From positions 248,001 to 312,000 of the forward strand of contig CAWICB010000004.1 of assembly GCA_963834515.1 (NCBI GenBank): DNA of 64,000 nucleotides, written 5' to 3'. A program made the position numbers and the translations under genes. The notes beneath the pieces are model-generated. The model was given only the letters and a program-made list of their open reading frames with translations. It did not search any database and was not told the DNA's origin. Below, one piece after another: positions 41,378 through 50,162 of this stretch; position 1 is the first letter of the stretch, and each line of letters starts with the position of its first letter. This DNA is from RYN-230 sp963834515. GTDB lineage: Bacteria; Actinomycetota; Actinomycetes; Streptosporangiales; Streptosporangiaceae.

Positions 41378-41833
41378 ATGGCGGACGAGGCTTCGGGCGA
41401 AGCCCGCGAATACAACACCGAGATAATCAACGAGTTCCGGGCGAACCATGGACGCGTCGGCGGTATGTGGACCGGCACCACGCTGATCCTCATCCACCAC
41501 ATCGGCGCCAGATCCGGAATCGAGCGGATCACCCCGGTGGCCTGCTCCCCCCAGGGAGAGGGCCGGTACGCGATCTGGGCCGCCAACGGCGGAGCGCCCA
41601 CCCACCCGGACTGGTACTACAACCTCAAGGCCAACCCCAGGATCACCGCCGAGGTTAGCGACCAGACCTTCACGGTCCTGGCCCAGGAGCTAGACGACAC
41701 CGCCCGCACCGAACTGTGGCCGAAGCTGGTCGCACAGTGGCCCAAACCGGTCGCGGGGTCCCCTGACCTCGGCGCAGCCCAGGCCAGAACCAGCCGGCAG
41801 TTCCCGCTGTTCATGCTGACCCGCCAGGACTGA
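41378..41833 (+). CDS. Ddn-family F420-dependent nitroreductase/quinone reductase
   Basis: A 151-residue split-barrel protein: EYNTEIINEFRANHGRVGG, then LILIHHIGARSGIERITPVA and GGAPTHPDWYYNLKANPRIT, all hallmarks of the deazaflavin-dependent nitroreductase family. It would bind F420H2 and reduce quinones or nitro compounds. ATG 41378 follows GGAGG by five bases, better than the upstream GTG. It lies 48 bp after the ArsR gene and is probably co-transcribed. Confidence 0.88.
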   Translation: MADEASGEAREYNTEIINEFRANHGRVGGMWTGTTLILIHHIGARSGIERITPVACSPQGEGRYAIWAANGGAPTHPDWYYNLKANPRITAEVSDQTFTVLAQELDDTARTELWPKLVAQWPKPVAGSPDLGAAQARTSRQFPLFMLTRQD

Positions 41834-41905
41834 ACCGCAACGAAGGTCTCCCGCAAGGACTGGCACCACACTCAACCTGGCAACCCGGCGATCGGAGGCA
41901 GGGCA

Positions 41906-42427
41906 ATGAACGCTCCCACCGACAAGATGACGAGCTTCACCTACACGACCTATATCCACGCCACGCCCGAGCAGGTCTGGCGAGGCCTCACCGACCCCGC
42001 CTTCACGAAGTGCTACTGGCGGCACCGCACGGCCGGACCGAAGACCTTCCGTTCTGACTGGCGGAAAGGTTCAACCTGGGACTTGGAACACAACGATGCC
42101 GGGCTCGTCGTGAGCGACCCCGAACAGGTGATCCTTGAGTCCGATCCCTACCGCCGGCTTTCCTACACCTGGCACTCCTTTACGCCCCAGTGGGCCACCG
42201 AGGTCGGAATGGATGAAGCAACCGCCGATACCTGGCGGGCCGAGCCCCGCTCGAACGTCACCTTCGACATGGAGGACATCGGGAAGGGCGTCACAAAACT
42301 GACTGTCGCCCACGACGGATTCTCGCCCAGCAGCAGCGTCCTCCAGGCCATCTCGCAAGGCTGGCCCGCCGTACTGTCGAGCCTGAAGACCCTCCTGGAA
42401 ACCGGCACGGCCCTGCCTGCCACCTAG
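41906..42427 (+). CDS. SRPBCC/AHSA1-domain protein, second copy
   Basis: A 173-residue protein: YTTYIHATPEQVWRGLTDPA, then WDLEHNDAGLVVSDPEQVIL and GWPAVLSSLKTLLETG. It has CGGAGG upstream of ATG 41906. It resembles the polyketide-cyclase-like members often located with ArsR genes, but is clearly different from the first SRPBCC gene of the operon. The ligand is unknown. The interval 42428-42728 after it has no gene I can support. Confidence 0.83.
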   Translation: MNAPTDKMTSFTYTTYIHATPEQVWRGLTDPAFTKCYWRHRTAGPKTFRSDWRKGSTWDLEHNDAGLVVSDPEQVILESDPYRRLSYTWHSFTPQWATEVGMDEATADTWRAEPRSNVTFDMEDIGKGVTKLTVAHDGFSPSSSVLQAISQGWPAVLSSLKTLLETGTALPAT

Positions 42428-42728
42428 GCTGCCCCCGCGAGCGCGGTGCCATCGCAGTCCGGTCCGGGCACGAACAGGCCAGCGCGCCAGAACGGCTAAT
42501 TTGCGCGTTCGCCGATACTTCCATCCGCGTTTCCATGGAAGCGCCGAATCGGCGTTAGGCGTGGCCTGAGCCAGGGACGCGTCTGAAGCTCCGAGACCGC
42601 GTTGATCGCTGACGCAGTGCATGAATATGCGTACCCTGGCAAAGCCATCCGGCGGAGCAACGCACTACTTTCGGCATTCTCTGAACTTGGACAAATTGGG
42701 TGTGAGTAGTCAAACCGGACTTGGCTGT

Positions 42729-44366
42729 TCAGGATGTGCGGGGAGCGGCGGGCATGCCGGGGTCGGCGGTGCGGTGGGAGCGGCGGTCGATCTGGGCGAG
42801 CTTGTCCTCGGCGCCGGCCAGGCTGACTTTGAGGCCCTCGACCTCGCCGAGCCAGCCTTCGCGTTCGGCCTCGGCGATGCGGGCGAGGAGGTTGTCACGG
42901 ATCTCGGAGATGCGGGGCCGCTGGGCGGGGTCTGGCCAGTGCATCGGGCATCGCAGGCAGCTGTGCTCGTGGACGCAGGGGGTGGCGAATGCTCTCCCGC
43001 AGGTGCCGGTGGCGACTTTGCGGCGTTCGAAGTGGCCGAGGAATTCCTGCCATTCGGCGTCGGTGGGGGTGCGGTATTCCTCGGTGGGGCGCAGCGTGCG
43101 GCGGCGGGCCAGGAAGGCCAGGTGGGCCTGGATGGCTTCGTCGGGGTAGGCGGCTTTGTAGCCGAGGGTGACGTTGATGTCGCGGTGCCCGGCGATCACC
43201 TGGGCGATGTGCGGCGGGAGCCCGCTCATGATCGCGTCGGTGAGGAACATCCTGCGGAAGTCATGCAAGGTGTAGTGGAGCGGGGCGCCGTCAGGGGTGG
43301 TCAGCCCGGTCCGGGCGAGCGCGGCGGCGAGCATCCTGCGGATGGTGGCGGTGGGGATGGCGCGGTTCTCGGCGCCGGTCCGGCGCTGGAACAGCACCGG
43401 GGCCGGGGGCAGCCAGGTGCGTTCGTGGTCGTCGTAGGCCGCGACCAGGGGGACGGTGCGGCCGGTGCCGCGGATGCGTTTGATGATCGTGGCGAGCACG
43501 TCAGCGAGTTCGGGGCTGACGACCAGCAGCCGTTCGGCGTCGGTCTTGGATGGGGCGATCTGCAGCAGCGGCACCAGCTCGCCGGTGGAGGGCAGCCGGT
43601 ATTGCACGAGGCTGTGGTGGCTGAGCTGGACCAGTTCCTCGGCGCGCACTCCGGTGGCGCGCAGCACTTCGATGGCCGCCCAGGCCCAGAACGCGCGGTC
43701 TTCTTCGGTGGTGAGGTTGCGCCGTTGGCCGGTGGCCAGGTCTTCGGCCCAGATGCTGGCGGAGGCGCTGCTGGTGGTCCGGGCGAGGGTCTGCCCGACG
43801 GCGGTGATGATGTCACCGGGGCGGGCGCTGCGGGCGGCGTGCAGCAGCGTGGCCGCGCCGGCGTGCTGCTGGGCGGCGCAACGGATCAGCACCGGCAGGA
43901 CCGGGAGCCGTTCACGGGTCCGGGCGTCCATCCGGGATTTGCGGTGCCTCTGGACTTTGCCCTGGACGGTGTCGGCGGGGCCGACGGGGCAGGGCGCTGC
44001 CCAGCGTGCGCACCGGCTGGGGTCCTCAACGGCCCACTGGGCCAGATCGAGGTAGAAGGCACGGACCGGGGTCAGGAACTCGCGGTGGCAGATCCGCTCT
44101 GTCTGGGTCACGGTCTTGGTGCCGTCGTCCATGGTGACGGTCTTCGGTTTGGTCCGCATCCGCCGCTTCCACGCGTCGGCGACCTCGGCGCTCAGGTGCA
44201 GGCTGTCGATGCCGGGGTGGTGGGCTTCCAGGTCGGCCCAGAACATGCCCAGCCGGCGGGCCAGCTGTTCCAGGCTGGCGTAATCCAGGGCGGGCTGGCG
44301 TTCTTTGAGGTAGTTGACGAGCAGGTCGCGGATCGGGCGGCAGGCCAGGCGGTGCCGGTCGATCAT
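42729..44366 (-). CDS. Tyrosine recombinase, Tn554 TnpB-like (catalytic part)
   Basis: A 545-residue recombinase. The catalytic set is Arg in GVRAEELVQLSHHSL, His-x-x-Arg in TLHDFRRMFLTDAIM, GH in IAQVIAGHRDINVTLGY with the tyrosine nucleophile region, and a cysteine-rich tail (HEHSCLRCPMH). Overlap with the upstream frame by four bases (ATGA) looks like coupling. However, the frame upstream of its ATG also reads as good sequence (ARLRELRTAGQRTPEE), so the two ORFs may originally have been one gene split by a single-base shift near 44420. It does not resemble the element's own integrase. Confidence 0.82.
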   Translation of the reverse strand: MIDRHRLACRPIRDLLVNYLKERQPALDYASLEQLARRLGMFWADLEAHHPGIDSLHLSAEVADAWKRRMRTKPKTVTMDDGTKTVTQTERICHREFLTPVRAFYLDLAQWAVEDPSRCARWAAPCPVGPADTVQGKVQRHRKSRMDARTRERLPVLPVLIRCAAQQHAGAATLLHAARSARPGDIITAVGQTLARTTSSASASIWAEDLATGQRRNLTTEEDRAFWAWAAIEVLRATGVRAEELVQLSHHSLVQYRLPSTGELVPLLQIAPSKTDAERLLVVSPELADVLATIIKRIRGTGRTVPLVAAYDDHERTWLPPAPVLFQRRTGAENRAIPTATIRRMLAAALARTGLTTPDGAPLHYTLHDFRRMFLTDAIMSGLPPHIAQVIAGHRDINVTLGYKAAYPDEAIQAHLAFLARRRTLRPTEEYRTPTDAEWQEFLGHFERRKVATGTCGRAFATPCVHEHSCLRCPMHWPDPAQRPRISEIRDNLLARIAEAEREGWLGEVEGLKVSLAGAEDKLAQIDRRSHRTADPGMPAAPRTS

Positions 44367-45127
44367 CTCCTCGGGGGTGCGCTGGCCGGCGGTGCGCAGT
44401 TCCCGCAGCCGCGCCGGCGCGCTGGGCCGAAGATCCCCAGCTGGCGCAGCAGCCGGTAACTGTCCGCGGCCCCGGGCCGGGCCGTGCCCAGCACCTCAGC
44501 CTCAGTGTCCAGCAGCTCCAGGAGATCGCCGAGCTGGATGCCGGCGAGCATGCCGCCCTTGGCGGCCAGGATCACCGCGGCGCGGCGCAGCGTGTGCGTG
44601 CGGGCGGTTTTCGCCGCCTGGCCGCCGGCTTGGCCGCACAGGCCTGCGAGCTGATCGAAGCCCTGCGGATCGCGGAATGCGGCCATGGCCTTGGCCAGGT
44701 CCGCGTCATACCCGGCGGTCAGCAGCCAGGCCAGCGAGGGGCGCACGATGCCACCGCAGACCGCTGTGGTCAGCGCCCAGGGCACCAGCCTGGCCCCCCC
44801 GCCGCGGCGGCTCAGCCACTGGCCGGCCAGCCTCAGCCACCCCGCGCCCGCGGCATCAGCGCCGCTGGCCAGCCAGCGCTGCTGCCAGCTGCCGCCGTCC
44901 TGGGCCTCCAGCCAGTCCAGCAGACCCTCAAGACCGCCCGGGCTGCGCCCGGATCTAGCATCGCCGGCCACCATCGTGGCCAGCTGGGCCAGGACCTGCC
45001 CGCGGGCCTGCAGGGTGGCCGGCCAGTCCTGCTGCGCGGGCCGTGGCAGGAACCGCCTGCGCGCTGCCCGGTAACCCGCCAGCCATACTGACGTGGCCGC
45101 CCGCGGCGGCCCAGTTTCCACCCTCAC
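44363..45127 (-). CDS. N-terminal half of TnpB-like recombinase or small coupled protein
   Basis: A 254-residue protein from GTG 45127, which overlaps the upstream stop (GTGA). It is helical and basic (SVWLAGYRAARRRF, then LLDWLEAQDGGSWQQRWLAS) with no recombinase catalytic residues. It ends in a low-quality tail (GPARRRGCGNCAPPASAPPR) while the alternative frame from there reads into the next recombinase. The better explanation is that it is the N-terminal domain of a single ~800-residue recombinase, frameshifted near 44420. A separate protein, as in three-gene recombinase sets, is the alternative. Confidence 0.6.
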   Translation of the reverse strand: MRVETGPPRAATSVWLAGYRAARRRFLPRPAQQDWPATLQARGQVLAQLATMVAGDARSGRSPGGLEGLLDWLEAQDGGSWQQRWLASGADAAGAGWLRLAGQWLSRRGGGARLVPWALTTAVCGGIVRPSLAWLLTAGYDADLAKAMAAFRDPQGFDQLAGLCGQAGGQAAKTARTHTLRRAAVILAAKGGMLAGIQLGDLLELLDTEAEVLGTARPGAADSYRLLRQLGIFGPARRRGCGNCAPPASAPPRR

Positions 45128-46353
45128 CGCGCCTGCCTCCCGAACAGCACGTCCAGTGTCCCGGGCCGGTAACCAGGCGCCGGGGCGGGCCGGGCCCGCT
45201 GCCGGGCCTGGCGGACCTGCTCGCTGTGATGGGCGAGCACCCGGCGGATCACTTCCTCCTGGCGGGGCGTCAGATACAGCTGTGTGGTGGTCAGCAGCGC
45301 GTGGCCGAGGACGAACTGGACGTCGGTGAGCGGCAGCGCCGGGTCGGCGGCCATCCGGTAGGCCGCGGTATGCCGTAGTGAGTGCAGCGTGGCGCCGGTG
45401 CCGGCGACCGCGCCGGCCCGCTCGAACATGCGGTGCACCGCGTGATAGCCCAGCGGCCGGAACGGCTGCCGCAGCGTCCACCACAACGGCAGCCCCCTGC
45501 CTGGGGGCAGCACGCCCTCGGTCTCCACCTGATACAGCCGCAGCCACACGAACGCGTCCGCCGAGGCGGGCAGTTGCTGCAGCGCCCGGGTCCCCTTACG
45601 GACTACGGTGATCAGCTGCCGTCCTGGATCTGTCCCGCCCCGGGTCGCTGACAGCAACTCGCTCGCCCGCGCCCCGGTGGACACATAAAACGCCACCAGC
45701 GCCCGGTCCCGGTGCGACCCCAGCGCCGCGAAGATCGCGTTGAACTCCTCATCCGGGACGTTGCGCGGGATCCGGGACGGCACCACCGGCCGGTACAAAC
45801 CGCTGCGTTCACGCCGGTAGGGCTCCATCGGGTTGTGGTGGGCATGAGCCCGCCCGCCCCGCCGCGACCGGTCCAGCGGGAACGGATTCACCAGCGGCCC
45901 CGTGCCCGCCTCCACGTGGAAGTCATAAAAGCTGCGCAGCACCGTTTCGCAATGCGCACGCACCGACGGCGCATACGCCTGGCCCGACGCGACACCAGGC
46001 ACCTCCGGTCCGGCCCGCCGTTCCCGCCAATGTGGGCGGACCGGCTTGCCAGCCACCACCAGCCACCGGCAGAACTCCCGGGCCTCGGCCCGGGTCGCCT
46101 GCTCCCAGGCCACCCCGGCCGCCCACACGAACCGGAACCAGCGCAGCAGATCCAGGCCATAGGACCGGATCGTCGCCTCCGACCGGCCCGCCGCCTGCAA
46201 ATGGCAGAAATAGGCCCGGGCCGCTTCCACCGTCATGCCGCGGCTATCCAGCAGCCGGTACGGCTCCCACGTATCCCCGGTAGCTATCAGCCGGCCCGCC
46301 AACGGCACCACCAAGCCAGCCGCATCCACGGCCGGCTTCCCCCGATCGACCAT
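45124..46353 (-). CDS. Tyrosine recombinase, Tn554 TnpA-like
   Basis: A 409-residue recombinase. An N-terminal core-binding SAM-like domain contains YFCHLQAAGRSEATIRSYGL and FRFVWAAGVAWEQATRAEAR. The catalytic domain has Arg in STGARASELLS, His-x-x-Arg in LHSLRHTAAYRMAA, and GH and Tyr in VQFVLGHALLTTTQLYL. It is first of a minus-strand set whose genes overlap by four bases. This is the arrangement of Tn554-type transposons, which move by two coupled tyrosine recombinases. The ends of this unit were not identified. Confidence 0.85.
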   Translation of the reverse strand: MVDRGKPAVDAAGLVVPLAGRLIATGDTWEPYRLLDSRGMTVEAARAYFCHLQAAGRSEATIRSYGLDLLRWFRFVWAAGVAWEQATRAEAREFCRWLVVAGKPVRPHWRERRAGPEVPGVASGQAYAPSVRAHCETVLRSFYDFHVEAGTGPLVNPFPLDRSRRGGRAHAHHNPMEPYRRERSGLYRPVVPSRIPRNVPDEEFNAIFAALGSHRDRALVAFYVSTGARASELLSATRGGTDPGRQLITVVRKGTRALQQLPASADAFVWLRLYQVETEGVLPPGRGLPLWWTLRQPFRPLGYHAVHRMFERAGAVAGTGATLHSLRHTAAYRMAADPALPLTDVQFVLGHALLTTTQLYLTPRQEEVIRRVLAHHSEQVRQARQRARPAPAPGYRPGTLDVLFGRQAR

Positions 46354-46524
46354 GACCGGCGACCCTACCCACCAACCCCGCTACACACCACCTGAACTGC
46401 GAAAACACCTGCCGTAGTTCAGTCAACAGGCAGATCAGCGCGTTGCCGCCCGTCATGCGATTGGCAGGCTTCTGGACCTGTCGCACATCAACGGCTAGAC
46501 ATGTGTCGCGCATCAGTTATCGGA

Positions 46525-47943
46525 TCACACCACCTGCGAAGCGAAGTCAGCGAGAAGTCTCAGTGCTGTTTCGTGGTCCAGCCCAGCGAGCGGCCCAAGC
46601 GTGTCCGCCAAGTAACCGAGGTCATTGGTGGGGAGTGCCTGACGGTACAGGTCGCGGAGCCTTTCCTTTTTGCGTAGGCCGTCGAGCTGTGACGGAATGA
46701 CCGCAGCGGCGAGCTGGTCAGCGGGCCGAGTGAACTGCGCGTAGAACCTGAGCGTGGTGGAGCCTTCGGCGTGGCCGAGGCGCCCGGCAACGGTGTTCAA
46801 GTCCGTGCCCGCCGTGAGGAGCTGGGTAGCGGAGTAGTGCCGCAGCTCCTTCAGCGAGCTGGTGATACCGACCCGGCGGGCGTACCGACGGTACCGGTGA
46901 GTCATGGTGTCGGGGTTCCACGGTGCCCGGCCCGCGGGGTCGGGAGAGAATGCGTAAGCGTCTTGCGGGACAATCACGCCGTTGCTGGCCGCTTCGGCGC
47001 GGCGGCGCTGGAACCGTTCGCGGAACAGCTCGCAAGTGAGCAGGTCCAGTGATAGCAGACGCCCGTCGCCGGCCTTGGGTGGTTTCTCGATGCGGGTGCC
47101 CTGCTTGACGATGTAGTTGGCGGAGACCCGTACCTGCTGGTGGGTGAAGTCGAACCGGTTTTCCCGCAGGGCGGTGACTTCGCCGCGGCGGGCGCCGGTG
47201 GTGAACGCGGTCCACAGGTAGAGGCCGAACTCCTCGTCTTCGGCCCAGACGAGGTTGAGGAGCCGGGCGGCCTGTTCCGGGTTGGGTCGGTCTGGCTCGC
47301 GCTTGCGAGGGTGCGGCGGCCGGGCGTTCTTGGCCACGTTCCGATCCGTCCACTCGTACCGGACCGCCAGGTCCAGGGCTGCGGAGATGATCGAGTGAAT
47401 CCGCAGGATCGTCGCCGGGCTCATCGGCCTGCACACATGGAGAGGGCACCGGCTGTCGCACGAGTGGGGCCGGTTGGTGCGATGGTCCCGGAGGGGCCCG
47501 CACCGCTGGTCGCAAGCGTGCGGACCAGCGGTGCGGTGTTCGGTCTTCGGGAGCCTGCCGCAAAGTCGTGAGCACTTCTTCAGCGCCGTGTACAGGCTGT
47601 CGAGGGAGTCGGCGCCGAGCTTGCGTACCTTCACGTCCCCGAGCACCGGCCCGATGGTGCGGCGGATGTAGCCCTGATGTGCCTCTTTGGTCAACAGCTC
47701 CAAGTCGGTGACTTCCAGGTACTTGTCGAGGGCCTGGCTCAGCGTCGCGGCCCGATTGGGGAACCGGCCACCGTCGGCCTCATTCAGCAGGCGCCCGAGC
47801 GTCCCGGCGGCGGCCGCTTCGTCCGGGCAGGTCTCCCGCAGGCGCCGCGGCCGGCCGGTGACTGGGTCGGTTCCGGCGTAGACGTGCACGCGGAACGAGC
47901 CGCTCGGCAGCTGCTCGATGTGGCCGCGGACGGTGTTGGCCAT
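46525..47943 (-). CDS. int: Tyrosine integrase of the integrative element
   Basis: A 472-residue integrase. The N-terminal AP2-like arm-binding region contains GHIEQLPSGSFRVHVYAGTD. A cysteine/histidine-rich insertion spans residues 124-171 (Cys124, 128, 144, 148, 162, 166, 171), a probable zinc module found in some actinobacterial integrases. The catalytic residues are Arg in TGARRGEVTAL, His-x-x-Arg in LKELRHYSATQLL, then GRLGHAEGSTTLRFYAQF. It begins 88 bp from the tRNA-Thr att site and reads away from it. Arm-like repeats lie in that gap. The gene is intact, so the element could still recombine at its att sites. Confidence 0.93.
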   Translation of the reverse strand: MANTVRGHIEQLPSGSFRVHVYAGTDPVTGRPRRLRETCPDEAAAAGTLGRLLNEADGGRFPNRAATLSQALDKYLEVTDLELLTKEAHQGYIRRTIGPVLGDVKVRKLGADSLDSLYTALKKCSRLCGRLPKTEHRTAGPHACDQRCGPLRDHRTNRPHSCDSRCPLHVCRPMSPATILRIHSIISAALDLAVRYEWTDRNVAKNARPPHPRKREPDRPNPEQAARLLNLVWAEDEEFGLYLWTAFTTGARRGEVTALRENRFDFTHQQVRVSANYIVKQGTRIEKPPKAGDGRLLSLDLLTCELFRERFQRRRAEAASNGVIVPQDAYAFSPDPAGRAPWNPDTMTHRYRRYARRVGITSSLKELRHYSATQLLTAGTDLNTVAGRLGHAEGSTTLRFYAQFTRPADQLAAAVIPSQLDGLRKKERLRDLYRQALPTNDLGYLADTLGPLAGLDHETALRLLADFASQVV

Positions 47944-47973
47944 GGCGGAACGATAACCCGAACCACAGTCATT

Positions 47974-47996
47974 CGTTCCACGACCCGTTCCACGAC
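47974..47996. repeat. Tandem CGTTCCACGAC arm-type repeats beside attR
   Basis: Two copies of CGTTCCACGAC, one base apart, lie 35 bp inside attR, between int and the tRNA. The same pair occurs at the inner end of both 119-bp repeats (3583-3603 and the corresponding part of 10049-10167). They are probably integrase arm-binding sites; the role is inferred from position. Confidence 0.6.
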
Positions 47997-48030
47997 GTCG
48001 AACGGCTCGTTCGAAATTCTTCTCTGAGCT

Positions 48031-48075
48031 GGAGCCGCCTATCGGAATCGAACCGATGACCTACGCATTACGAGT
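48031..48075. repeat. attR: 45-bp core shared with 3445-3489
   Basis: These 45 bases run from the CCA end into the anticodon loop of the tRNA-Thr gene and are identical to attL. They define the right boundary of the ~44.6 kb integrated element. The crossover would lie within this identity segment, most likely in the anticodon-stem part by analogy with related integrases. Confidence 0.9.
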
Positions 48076-48107
48076 GCGTCGCTCTGACCGACTGAGCTAA
48101 GGCGGCG
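48031..48107 (-). tRNA. tRNA-Thr (anticodon CGT), integration target
   Basis: The minus strand folds as a complete tRNA: 7-bp acceptor stem GCCGCCT/AGGCGGC, D-arm GCTC..GAGC, anticodon stem ACGCA/TGCGT with loop CTCGTAA (anticodon CGT, reading ACG), variable loop, T-arm ATCGG-TTCGATT-CCGAT, discriminator T and an encoded CCA. The 3' half (48031-48075) is the attR core, identical to 3445-3489. Insertion has left the gene whole, the normal outcome for tRNA-targeting integrases. Confidence 0.95.
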
Positions 48108-48454
48108 GGCTACCCTCACGGGCGGCCCAACGAGTCTACCGGTCCCTCGCCCGCGCTACACCGCTCCAGCTAACCACCCTGCTCGCCCGGGATTCGTGAT
48201 CAGCTAATCGGCGTTGCGTCAGCACAACGCCGCTGACGTCACGGTCCGGGCCTGTACCTGGCGGAGTGCCGCGAAGCGCCTCGCCGGGCGGCAGTGGGCC
48301 ACCTTTCACGTATCTGGCCCGCTAGGACCGGGACGAAACGGACATCTACTGCACCGGATCCGTGAACAGTGGGATCAGACCGGCCCCGGCGGCCCCGCCG
48401 CCGGTGCTGGTGTGGCTTGTGCGCCTGGTGGGATCAATGGGATCCGCCATCGGG

Positions 48455-48570
48455 CGCCGCTCCCACCCCGGACGGCCACTCCCACCCCGGACAGCCACCC
48501 CCCCCCAGGACGCTACTCCCACCCCGGACGGCCGCTCCCCCCCAGGACGCTACTCCCCACAAGACGGCCG
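48455..48570. repeat. Degenerate C-rich tandem repeats
   Basis: Several imperfect units of the type TCCCACCCCGGACGGCC alternate with CCCCCAGGACGCTAC, including runs of eight and seven C. They lie between the tRNA and the downstream end of the hydrolase gene. No protein reading is convincing. The rest of 48108-48593 shows no gene I can support. Confidence 0.6.
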
Positions 48571-48593
48571 CTCCCCAGGCCGGCGACCGGGAA

Positions 48594-50162
48594 TCACCGG
48601 CAGAGCGTCCCGTTCCGGGGCACAGTGAGCGAGATCAGGTACCTGTTCACGATCGAGTTCACGCACGAGCTGCCCATCATGTACGCGGTGTGGCCGTTGC
48701 CGTCCCAGCCCAGCAGCACGCCCGACGCCAGGTCCCGGGACAGCGCCTGCGCCCACCGGTACGGCGTGGCCGGATCCCGCAGGTTGCCCACGACCAGGAT
48801 GGGCGGCGCCCCCACGGCCAGCACCGACTGGCCGCCGGCCGAGCGCAGCGAGGACAGCGCCGGGTACGACCGCACCGGCCAGTATGCGCACGGCAGGCTG
48901 CCCCACATGATCGCCTGCCCGAACAGCGGGGCGGCCCGCCCGGCCGCCGCCGCGGCCGCCCGCCACCGGGCCAGCGAAGCGGGCCACGGGCGGTCCACGC
49001 AGTCCACCGCCGTCTCCGCGTCGGCCAGGTTGCTGTACTGCCCCGCCGCATTCCGCTCGTACAGCACGTTAGCCAGCTCCACCAGCACGGTCCCATTCCC
49101 CTGGAACGCGGCCGTCAGGGCCGAACGCAGCGTCCCCCAGTACGCCTGGCTGTACAGCGCGGTGGCGATCCCGCTGAGCAGCATGGCCCCGTTGGCGGGC
49201 TGCGAATCAAGATCATTGACCAGCGGGTGGCGGGAAGCCCGGGCCACCAGGGCCTGGATCCGGGCCAGCCCGGCCGCCACGCCAGCCCGGCCCAGCGGGC
49301 ACCCGGCCGCGGCCTCGCAGTTGGCGATGAACGCCCGCAGTGCCACCTCGAACCCCTGCGCCTGCACACTGTTCATGCCGAGCCCGGTACTGGCCGGGTC
49401 TATCGCCCCGTCCAGCACCAGCGCACGGATGTGCGTGGGGAACAGTTGTGCGTACCAGGTACCCAGGTAGGTCCCGTACGACTTGCCGAGATAGGTGAGC
49501 TTCGCCTCGCCCAGCGCCGCGCGCAGCACGTCCATGTCCCGGGCCGCGTTCCGGGTCCCGACGTAGCGCAGCAGCGCGCCCGAGGACCGCTGGCAGCCCT
49601 GCGCGAACAGCCGGGATTCTGCCACGATCGCACCGACCTGGGCCGACGACGCCGGCACGTCATCGGTGGCGAAGTACTTGTCCAGCTCCGGCCCGGTCAG
49701 GCAGTGCACGGCCGGCTCGCTGCCGCCCACGCCGCGCGGGTCGAATCCCACGATGTCGAACCGCGCCCGCACCGCGGCCGCGATCTGCGAACGTGCCTGC
49801 AAGGCATAGGCCACCCCGGATCCCCCCGGGCCGCCGGGGTTGATCACCAGCGAACCTAGGCGTTCGGCCGGATGGGCCGCCGGCAGCTCGATGACCGGCA
49901 GCGAGAAACGGCGCCAAGCCGGCCGGGAGTAGTCGAAAGGAACCAGCAGCCGCGCGCACCGGAACACCTGGTCGCAGGTCACCCACCGGAGCTTCTGCGC
50001 GTAATAGCCGGCCAGTGTGACCGGCGGCGAGCCGGCCGGGTTCAGCGCGGCGCTGCGGCTGGCCGGGCGGGACGGGCGGGACGGGGGCGCGGCGGCGGTG
50101 CTGCTGCACCCGGCGGCCAGGGTCGCGCACAGCACGGCGGGCAGAGCCCACCGCAGCTTCAC
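48594..50162 (-). CDS. Secreted alpha/beta-hydrolase, TAP-like tripeptidyl aminopeptidase family
   Basis: A 522-residue lipoprotein-type enzyme with lipobox LAAGCSS (Cys19). The nucleophile elbow is YLGKSYGTYLG. The oxyanion-type motif VINPGGPGGSGVAYA and FDPRGVGGSEP are as in the SCO/Slp TAP family. A C-terminal TAP domain contains VLAVGAPPILVVGNLRDPAT and GWDGNGHTAYM with the catalytic His. It probably releases short peptides outside the membrane. It overlaps the RicT gene by four bases, so both are translated together. It is the first chromosomal gene beyond the tRNA. Confidence 0.9.
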   Translation of the reverse strand: MKLRWALPAVLCATLAAGCSSTAAAPPSRPSRPASRSAALNPAGSPPVTLAGYYAQKLRWVTCDQVFRCARLLVPFDYSRPAWRRFSLPVIELPAAHPAERLGSLVINPGGPGGSGVAYALQARSQIAAAVRARFDIVGFDPRGVGGSEPAVHCLTGPELDKYFATDDVPASSAQVGAIVAESRLFAQGCQRSSGALLRYVGTRNAARDMDVLRAALGEAKLTYLGKSYGTYLGTWYAQLFPTHIRALVLDGAIDPASTGLGMNSVQAQGFEVALRAFIANCEAAAGCPLGRAGVAAGLARIQALVARASRHPLVNDLDSQPANGAMLLSGIATALYSQAYWGTLRSALTAAFQGNGTVLVELANVLYERNAAGQYSNLADAETAVDCVDRPWPASLARWRAAAAAAGRAAPLFGQAIMWGSLPCAYWPVRSYPALSSLRSAGGQSVLAVGAPPILVVGNLRDPATPYRWAQALSRDLASGVLLGWDGNGHTAYMMGSSCVNSIVNRYLISLTVPRNGTLCR

